The notes under the pieces were generated by a model. That model ran no database searches, had not been told where the DNA came from, and saw nothing but the letters and a program-made list of their open reading frames with translations. Positions 58,248 to 64,000 of a DNA stretch of 64,000 nt are shown one piece after another; position 1 is the stretch's first letter; every line of letters starts with the position of its first letter. The position numbers and the translations under genes are program-made. The stretch is taken from positions 3,299,048 through 3,363,047 of the forward strand of contig NZ_CH672376.1 of the NCBI RefSeq assembly GCF_000153105.1, given 5' to 3'. Source of the DNA: Blastopirellula marina DSM 3645 (GTDB lineage: Bacteria; Planctomycetota; Planctomycetia; Pirellulales; Pirellulaceae).

Positions 58248-59972
58248 GTGACCTCAACGCCGCAACGGCCTGTGAATCTGCTCGTCATGTGTCTTCTTTC
58301 GCTGGCGATCGGTACGATCGGCGGACTGGGCGCCTGGCTGTTTCGCCTGTTGATCGGCGTGCTGCACAATCTGTTCTTTCTGGGGGAGTGGAGTCTTTCG
58401 TACGACGCCAACGCTCACACCGCCGCCAACCCTTGGGGCGCCGGCATCATTCTCGTGCCGGTGATCGGCGCATTGATGGTCGCGTGGTTGGTGAAAACCT
58501 TTGCTCCGGAAGCCAAAGGACACGGCGTGCCCGAGGTGATCGACGCGATTCACTACAAGCGGGGGATCATCCGTCCGATTGTCGCCGTCATCAAGTCGCT
58601 CGCGTCGGCGATCTGCATCGGCAGCGGCGGATCGGTGGGCCGAGAAGGTCCGATCATTCAAATCGGCAGCGCCTTTGGCGCGACGCTCGGCGAAATCATC
58701 AACGTCCCGGCGCGGCAACAAGTGACGCTGGTCGCCGCCGGCGCGGCGGCCGGAATCGCCGCAACCTTCAACGCGCCATTGGGCGGAGTCGTCTTTGCGA
58801 TCGAACTATTGTTGATTTCGATCAACGTGCGGACGCTCTTGCCGGTAGCGCTGGCGACGATCACGGCCACCTATATTGGACGAGCCCTGCTGGGGGTTTA
58901 CCCGGCCTTTAATATCGAGCCGCTGCAGGTCAACCAATTTGAACTGAATTCCCCTGGGATGCTGCTGCTGTTGATCCCGTTTGGCGTTGTGATGGGCTTG
59001 GCTTCGGTCGCGTTCATCAAAGGGATCTACTGGACCGAAGATCAATTTGAAAAAATGCCCGGCGGCGATCTGGTTCGACATGCGTCAGGAATGCTGGTCG
59101 CAGGCATTTTGTTCTATATCATGTGGCGCTCGACCGGTCGCTACTATCTAGAAGGAATCGGGTATGCGTCGATCATGGACGTCTTGACCCGCGAACTGAC
59201 TAATCCGGCGTTTCTGCTGCTGCTGTGCGTACTAAAGCTGTTCGTCACCTTTTTAACGCTCGGCTCGGGCGGATCAGGCGGCGTGTTTTCGCCGGCGCTC
59301 TTCATGGGGGCGACGCTGGGATCGGCGTTCGCTCATTTTGCCAACCAAATGCTGCCAGGCGTCGAAATCGATCCCGTCACCTTCGCGCTGGCCGGCATGG
59401 CCGCTGGCGTAGGAGCTTCGACCGGGGCCATGATCACGGCCGCCGTCATGCTGCAAGAGATGACCGACGATAACAACGTCATGATGCCGATCATCGTCAC
59501 GACGATTGTCGCGTGCACCGTCCGCAAACTGCTTTGCCCGGCCAGCATCTACACGCTGAAATTGTTGCGTCGCGGGCGCATCGTGCCAGAAGGTTTGCAG
59601 GCGGCGCTTGATGACGCGCGGCATGTTGAAGACGTCATGGAGAAAAATTATCAAATCGTCGCTGAGCATGCCGCGATTGGTCCCTATGCCGGCGTAACGA
59701 TCCAGGCGCACGAAGGCCAAGTGGTCCGCGTGTTCCATCCTTTCGGAACCGGTGAGATCCAATCGTCAGCTTCGCCCGACAAAGGCGAAACGTTCGTTCG
59801 CCTAGGCCCCAAGACCCCCTTGGTCGAAGCGATGCGCGAGATGCAACAGGCCGAAGCGAGTTGCGCAGTGGTCTTCTCCCATGCCGACTCGGATCGGGTC
59901 GACGACATCGCCGGCGTGATCACCTGGCGCGAGTTGGGAGTTTATCTCACGCGTTGGTCCGAACTCCTCTGA
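58248..59972 (+). CDS. CLC-family chloride channel/transporter with CBS-like tail
   Basis: A 574-residue membrane protein starting at GTG 58248, with TTGGAG upstream. It moves chloride, or exchanges it for protons, as a dimer. About ten to twelve hydrophobic helices are visible. Signature motifs: GHGVPE at 91-96 (where E. coli ClcA has GSGIP, so the pore Ser is His here), GSGGSVGREGP at 125-135 with the gating glutamate E133, and GSGGSGGVFSP near 345. The last 110 residues are cytosolic and end in a CBS-like segment (AGVITWRELGVYLTRWSELL), which may bind nucleotides. The gene stands alone; a hairpin covers its stop codon. Confidence 0.9.
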   Translation: MTSTPQRPVNLLVMCLLSLAIGTIGGLGAWLFRLLIGVLHNLFFLGEWSLSYDANAHTAANPWGAGIILVPVIGALMVAWLVKTFAPEAKGHGVPEVIDAIHYKRGIIRPIVAVIKSLASAICIGSGGSVGREGPIIQIGSAFGATLGEIINVPARQQVTLVAAGAAAGIAATFNAPLGGVVFAIELLLISINVRTLLPVALATITATYIGRALLGVYPAFNIEPLQVNQFELNSPGMLLLLIPFGVVMGLASVAFIKGIYWTEDQFEKMPGGDLVRHASGMLVAGILFYIMWRSTGRYYLEGIGYASIMDVLTRELTNPAFLLLLCVLKLFVTFLTLGSGGSGGVFSPALFMGATLGSAFAHFANQMLPGVEIDPVTFALAGMAAGVGASTGAMITAAVMLQEMTDDNNVMMPIIVTTIVACTVRKLLCPASIYTLKLLRRGRIVPEGLQAALDDARHVEDVMEKNYQIVAEHAAIGPYAGVTIQAHEGQVVRVFHPFGTGEIQSSASPDKGETFVRLGPKTPLVEAMREMQQAEASCAVVFSHADSDRVDDIAGVITWRELGVYLTRWSELL

Positions 59973-59997
59973 TTGGGCGCAAGCTGCGCCCAATCAG
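59969..59997. terminator. Perfect 13-bp hairpin between convergent genes
   Basis: Arms CTGATTGGGCGCA (59969-59981) and TGCGCCCAATCAG (59985-59997) pair fully around AGC and include the CLC stop codon. There is no T run on either strand. It separates the convergent CLC and PVC cytochrome genes and may act in both directions. Confidence 0.55.
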
Positions 59998-60022
59998 AAA
60001 TTCGTAAATGATCGCCGCTCAA

Positions 60023-63000
60023 CTACGGGCTTTCGGCAATCTTCAGACTTTCCAAATAGGCGACGATGTCGGCGAAGTCTTGCAACTGCATCCCTTCTTG
60101 AATGCCGTTGGGCATCGAAGACAACGGGCTCCGTTTGAAGTCGTCGATATCCGCATCGGCGATCCGAACCGTTTTGCCTTCGGCGGTCACTAGTTCGACC
60201 GCTTCGGGACTTTCCAGTTTCAACACGCCGGTGAGCACGTTTCCGTCGACCGTCATGACCACGCCGGTATCGTAACCGTTGGCGATCCGCAGCGAAGGCT
60301 CCAAGATAGAACGAATCAGTTCTTCACGCGGATACTTGGTTCCGATGCCGACCAGATCGGGCCCGACTTTGCCGCCGATACCGCTAACCGAGTGACATTT
60401 AATGCAAGCGGCGCCTTGCGTGTTCTCGAAGAACTTCTTGCCCCGCGCGGCTTCGCCAGAATGAGAACCGGCGAAGCTACGGAACGCCGCGATGTCGAGC
60501 TTCTCCGGCACATCTTGATAAAGAAATGCGAGCTGCGGATCGCGCTGACTGGTCGCCAACGAAAAATCCCAAGGTCCGCCGTCATTGCCGCAGCGCAACC
60601 AAACATGATTGACGCCGGCGTTCAAGTCGACGCTGAACGAGTCGCGATCTTTTGACCAACCGCTATTGCGGTCGAACTCATAAACCTGCATGCCGTTGAC
60701 CCAAACGGTCAATTGATCGTCACTGCCAACTTGCAACGTCGCCGAACCTGCCGAATCGCGAACCACCGGCGTATAGGCGTAGCACCAAACGCTCTGCCGC
60801 GATCCCTGAAGAAAATTGGCCGGTGAAACGCGGCCATCTTTGTCGTCGGTCTTAATCGACTCCCATTGCAGGCTGCGACTGCCGACGTGGATCAATTGTT
60901 CCGCATTCGGCGCATCCCGAAAATCAAAGGCCGGCGGCTTGTTGTTATCGCCAACTTTCGGAAAGGGACCAATCAACTGCCACTGTTGCACGGGAACCGG
61001 CGTTTCGAAGACGCTTTGCAGCGGACCACGAGCACGATTGGATAACTCGCCGCTTTGATTCAAAGCGACAATATCGTCACGCACCAATTCACGCAGCGCC
61101 AATAGCGCGTTCATGGTCGCTTTGCGCAGCTCTTGATTAGCGCTGGTGACCGCACGCAGGTATTGCGGCAAAGCACGCCGATCCGGCACGGCAGCCAGCG
61201 CCATCTGAGCGTCAAATTGAGTCGCGACGTCATCGGCGGCCGCCAACATCGCTGGGATCGCTTCGCTTGAGTTAAGCAATGCGAGAGTCGCCAAAGCCGC
61301 TTTGCGAGCATCAACGTTCTCATCTTGCAGCGACTGGACCAAAGCAGAGACCGCTTCTTCTCCTTGGATTGCGCCCAACGCTTGAATCGCCGCCACGCGA
61401 ATCGCGGGATTGCCGTCTGACAAGAGCTTCCGGACCGGCTCGATCGACTTGTCGCTTTTAAGCGTGCTCAAAGTCTCGAGGGCGACGATCTTCAGCGCGG
61501 CCGTACTGTTAGCGGCCGCGGTAATCGCCAACAGCTGATCGATCGCTGAGTCTGAACCAAGCACCGCCAGGCCTTTGATCGCTTCTCGTCGCGTCGCATC
61601 CGCCAATTGATCGTTAGCGGCGATCGACGCGAACAACGTCGCCGATTCACGATCTTTCAGCTGGCCCAGCGCGGCGATCGCCGCGGTCGACTCTTCCGCT
61701 GACTTGCCCGCCGCCGCGATTTTACGCAGCAGCGCCTTGCAACGATCGTCCTGCACATCTTGCAGCGCCTGGATCGCCGCTAATCGCACTTCGCTGGGCG
61801 CGGCGGAGTTGAGCACGTCACGCAAGGTCGCCGCAACCGGTTCAGTCCCAGACCAGGCGATCGTTTTGCTGCGGGCCGGTTTTCCTCGGGCCGGTTGCGT
61901 TCCCCACCAACCTTTTTCGTAGGGAGGAGCCTGCATGTAAACTTCTTTGAGTGCGGCGACCGCTTGCGCCTGTTCGGCGGGCTTCGATCCCTGCAAAGCG
62001 TACTGTTGCAACGCGTTGATCGCCGCCAGGTCATAGACGCCGGTCAACGTCACCAGGGCGGCAGCGGCAGTCTTCTCGTCCTGCAAATACGCCGCGGCGT
62101 CTTGCCAATTGTTCACTTGACGTAGGGCCTGCATCACGCAGTGACGCACGGTCGGATCTGCATCGGCCAGCGCCGGCCACAGCACTTGGGCCAAATCGCG
62201 GTCCCCTTGCGACGGCAGTACATAGTGCTTGTCGTCTTCGCGGGCTCGCACGACGCCGGGCTCACCGCTATCGACGCTGCGCCACTTTTGCTCGGCCAGC
62301 ATGTCGCCGATGCGCCCCAGCGCGACGGCGCTGTGCAACCGAACCGTCGCGTCGTTGTCCGCTTGAAGTCGCTGAGCAAGCGAATCGATCGCGTGCTGGC
62401 TGCGATGCAATCCCAGCGCTTTGGCGGCTTGGGCGCGAACGTCGGCGTTGGCGTCGTTCAATGCCGAGATCCAAACACCGGTTGAATCGACTTTTTCACC
62501 CGCCGGAATCGCATCACTCTCGCGATGGACCGAGCCAGCCCAAATCGCATGAATCTTGGCCAGGGGAGCAGCGCCGGAGTCGCTCAGCAGTTGATTCGCC
62601 TTTTTCACCCCGTCGGTTGACTTGGCGATCGCGAACTCGGCCCGCATTCGCTCGGCGTGCGAAGGATGCGCCAGCGATGCGATCCATTGGTCAACGGTCG
62701 CCGCTTGAAACGGCGCTCGCGGCGGTTCATTTGCGACTGCCGGTTGATCACCGGTGTAGGTGACGCGGAACAGGCGGCCTTTCACCTGCTTGTTGACCCA
62801 GCCGTTGTAGTTCCAGTCGGCGACATACATGTGCTTGCCGTTGGGACTAAAGCAAATATCCTGCGGGCGAAAGGGTTCGCCGCTGTCGTCCGCGACCAGA
62901 AAATCCTCCATCTGCGACTTGAAGGTAGCGCCATCTTGGGTCAGACGGAAGAGCTGCACTTTTTGTTTACCCCATTCGCACATGAAAGGGACGTCGACCA

Positions 63001-63865
63001 GATCAGCCGGCCAGGCCGCTTCTCGATAGGCGTCGGCGCCCACCGGCGAACCGCCTCCATGCTCCGAAATGCGCGGCAAGTGACGTTCGGGATGGGGGTG
63101 ATAGTCGTACGGATAGCCAAAGTAGCCGGACGGCACATGATGCGTGAAGCGGGTCCACCAGCCGACTCCGTCGTCGGTATTGTCATAGGTGAACATATTG
63201 TCGAGCGAGTCCATCGCGACATCCAAATGGTTGCGCGTTCCCGACGAGACGATCTCCAGCTCGGTCCCATCGAGTTTCATTCGGGCGATGCCGCCCCCTT
63301 CAAGCGTAATGGTCGAGCCGTCGGCGCCGACCGCTTTCGGGATTCCTTTATCGCCGACGCTGATATAGACGCGACCATCCATCCCCAAGTGCGTGCCGGT
63401 CACGATGTGATCATTGAAGCCGTAGACGCCAGCCGGCGGACCAAAGCCATCGGCCAGTTCTTTGCGTTCGTCGGCGATCCCATCACCGTCAGTATCTCGA
63501 AAGACCGAATAATGCGGCGCGTGCAACACATAGAGCGCTCCGTCGTGCCAGACCATGCCAAACACGGCGGCCAAACCTTCGCAAAAGACCGTCTTACGCG
63601 TCGGCCGGCCAGCGGCGTCCATCTCGAACCGCACGATCCGATCGAACTCTTTGGTCGTCGGCCCCCGCATGTCCATCGGGTCGAGACCAACGAACAGATT
63701 TCCCTGGTCATCGCAGGTGACGACCGACGGATGTTCAATTTCTGGGACTTCGGCCAGCAGTTTTATTTCGAAGTTGGGAAGGAGGCATTTCTGAGCATTC
63801 ACAGGCGATGCGAGGACCATTCCGATCAGCGCAAAGGCGCTCAGTAGGTAGGTAAGTTTTTTCAT
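60023..63865 (-). CDS. PVC-type propeller/HEAT/cytochrome c protein with jelly-roll domain
   Basis: A 1280-residue exported protein (ATG 63865, signal peptide ending SPVNAQ). Residues 30-390 form a sugar-dehydrogenase-like propeller (VTCDDQGNLFVGLDPMDMRG, then DICFSPNGKHMYVADWNYNG). Residues about 420-960 are HEAT repeats. Residues about 970-1120 form a galactose-binding-like jelly roll (WQLIGPFPKVGDNNKPPAFD, then VGSDDQLTVWVNGMQVYEFD). The C-terminal cytochrome c has one haem motif CIKCH and GPDLVGIGTKYPREELI. It probably oxidises a sugar-type substrate in the periplasm. It lies alone, convergent with the CLC gene. Confidence 0.9.
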   Translation of the reverse strand: MKKLTYLLSAFALIGMVLASPVNAQKCLLPNFEIKLLAEVPEIEHPSVVTCDDQGNLFVGLDPMDMRGPTTKEFDRIVRFEMDAAGRPTRKTVFCEGLAAVFGMVWHDGALYVLHAPHYSVFRDTDGDGIADERKELADGFGPPAGVYGFNDHIVTGTHLGMDGRVYISVGDKGIPKAVGADGSTITLEGGGIARMKLDGTELEIVSSGTRNHLDVAMDSLDNMFTYDNTDDGVGWWTRFTHHVPSGYFGYPYDYHPHPERHLPRISEHGGGSPVGADAYREAAWPADLVDVPFMCEWGKQKVQLFRLTQDGATFKSQMEDFLVADDSGEPFRPQDICFSPNGKHMYVADWNYNGWVNKQVKGRLFRVTYTGDQPAVANEPPRAPFQAATVDQWIASLAHPSHAERMRAEFAIAKSTDGVKKANQLLSDSGAAPLAKIHAIWAGSVHRESDAIPAGEKVDSTGVWISALNDANADVRAQAAKALGLHRSQHAIDSLAQRLQADNDATVRLHSAVALGRIGDMLAEQKWRSVDSGEPGVVRAREDDKHYVLPSQGDRDLAQVLWPALADADPTVRHCVMQALRQVNNWQDAAAYLQDEKTAAAALVTLTGVYDLAAINALQQYALQGSKPAEQAQAVAALKEVYMQAPPYEKGWWGTQPARGKPARSKTIAWSGTEPVAATLRDVLNSAAPSEVRLAAIQALQDVQDDRCKALLRKIAAAGKSAEESTAAIAALGQLKDRESATLFASIAANDQLADATRREAIKGLAVLGSDSAIDQLLAITAAANSTAALKIVALETLSTLKSDKSIEPVRKLLSDGNPAIRVAAIQALGAIQGEEAVSALVQSLQDENVDARKAALATLALLNSSEAIPAMLAAADDVATQFDAQMALAAVPDRRALPQYLRAVTSANQELRKATMNALLALRELVRDDIVALNQSGELSNRARGPLQSVFETPVPVQQWQLIGPFPKVGDNNKPPAFDFRDAPNAEQLIHVGSRSLQWESIKTDDKDGRVSPANFLQGSRQSVWCYAYTPVVRDSAGSATLQVGSDDQLTVWVNGMQVYEFDRNSGWSKDRDSFSVDLNAGVNHVWLRCGNDGGPWDFSLATSQRDPQLAFLYQDVPEKLDIAAFRSFAGSHSGEAARGKKFFENTQGAACIKCHSVSGIGGKVGPDLVGIGTKYPREELIRSILEPSLRIANGYDTGVVMTVDGNVLTGVLKLESPEAVELVTAEGKTVRIADADIDDFKRSPLSSMPNGIQEGMQLQDFADIVAYLESLKIAESP

Positions 63866-64000
63866 TTCTGGCGGTACTTGGAAGGAATGTGAGGCGAAAA
63901 AAATCACAACTCGGGGCTCAAGCCGGTCTTACAGTAACTACCGGAAATCGCGAACACAAGTGCCGCAAACCCTGTAATTGCGGGCCTTTAGATCGTCCAG

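Noticed and set aside
62657..63847. A 396-codon plus-strand frame opposite the last PVC cytochrome
   Set aside because: Shadow frame; the real gene is on the minus strand with signal peptide, propeller and haem motif.

Overview
The window is bacterial chromosomal DNA of moderate GC content. It almost certainly comes from a planctomycete of the Pirellulaceae type (Blastopirellula/Rhodopirellula-like). The evidence is the gene content: three DUF1559 pseudopilin-like proteins with H-X9-DG tails, three PVC-type propeller/HEAT/cytochrome c proteins, a DUF1552/DUF1592 pair, ThuA and DUF1080 proteins, Gfo/Idh/MocA and SGNH enzymes, several ECF sigma factors, Ser/Thr kinases of the receptor type, and REP-like repeats carrying the sequence that reads LARSASxG. 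I see no transposase, integrase, CRISPR array, rRNA gene or plasmid origin. This is a chromosomal stretch rich in secreted proteins.

Layout. 1-884: truncated secreted alpha/beta hydrolase. 1.5-2.9 kb: DUF1559 protein plus lipoprotein, with a terminator. 3.0-6.2 kb: FAD oxidoreductase with an EF-hand tail, then a secreted protein of unknown function. 6.3-12.0 kb: a compact unit in which two near-duplicate secreted Tyr/Gly/Cys-rich proteins flank a divergent ECF sigma factor and transmembrane Ser/Thr kinase, followed by a CARDB-like secreted protein. 12.0-20.7 kb: a leftward series of ECF sigma factor, FecR-like regulator, DUF1559 protein, lipoprotein, PVC cytochrome and ceramidase-like enzyme, with a small cytosolic protein at its end. 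21.0-30.5 kb: Gfo/Idh/MocA oxidoreductase, DUF4886 esterase, formyltransferase-like enzyme and the DUF1552/DUF1592 pair. 30.5-31.4 kb: one credible tRNA-Gly among decayed tRNA-like sequences. 31.6-34.7 kb: ECF sigma factor and a receptor kinase with an extracellular DUF1080 domain. 34.8-44.8 kb: SGNH-DUF1080 enzyme, RtcB RNA ligase, ThuA protein and a 1641-residue SGNH/propeller/HEAT/PA14/dihaem fusion. 45-50 kb: HEAT and Gly-rich secreted proteins and a SnoaL-like protein. 50.6-54.0 kb: small-molecule enzymes (VOC, GGCT-like, BPL_N, Ntn hydrolase). 54.4-57.6 kb: XylR-like regulator and the third DUF1559/lipoprotein pair. 58.2-63.9 kb: CLC channel and a third PVC cytochrome.

How it fits together. 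Most products carry export signals. Many belong to families that planctomycetes use to take up and oxidise complex polysaccharides (cytochrome-linked sugar dehydrogenase-like propellers, DUF1080, Gfo/Idh/MocA, SGNH and ThuA). Regulation is dominated by ECF sigma factors, each next to a kinase or a FecR-like partner.

The most interesting signal is a shared ECF-type promoter. TGTAAC, a 16-nt spacer and CGCT occur with identical geometry in front of three genes for secreted proteins: one copy reading left at 6321 and two reading right at 6417 and 10527. They lie around the ECF sigma/kinase pair at 7.1-10.2 kb. The two rightward genes also share a perfect stem-loop in their leaders. I read this as a small, probably undescribed, surface-protein regulon under an ECF-kinase switch.
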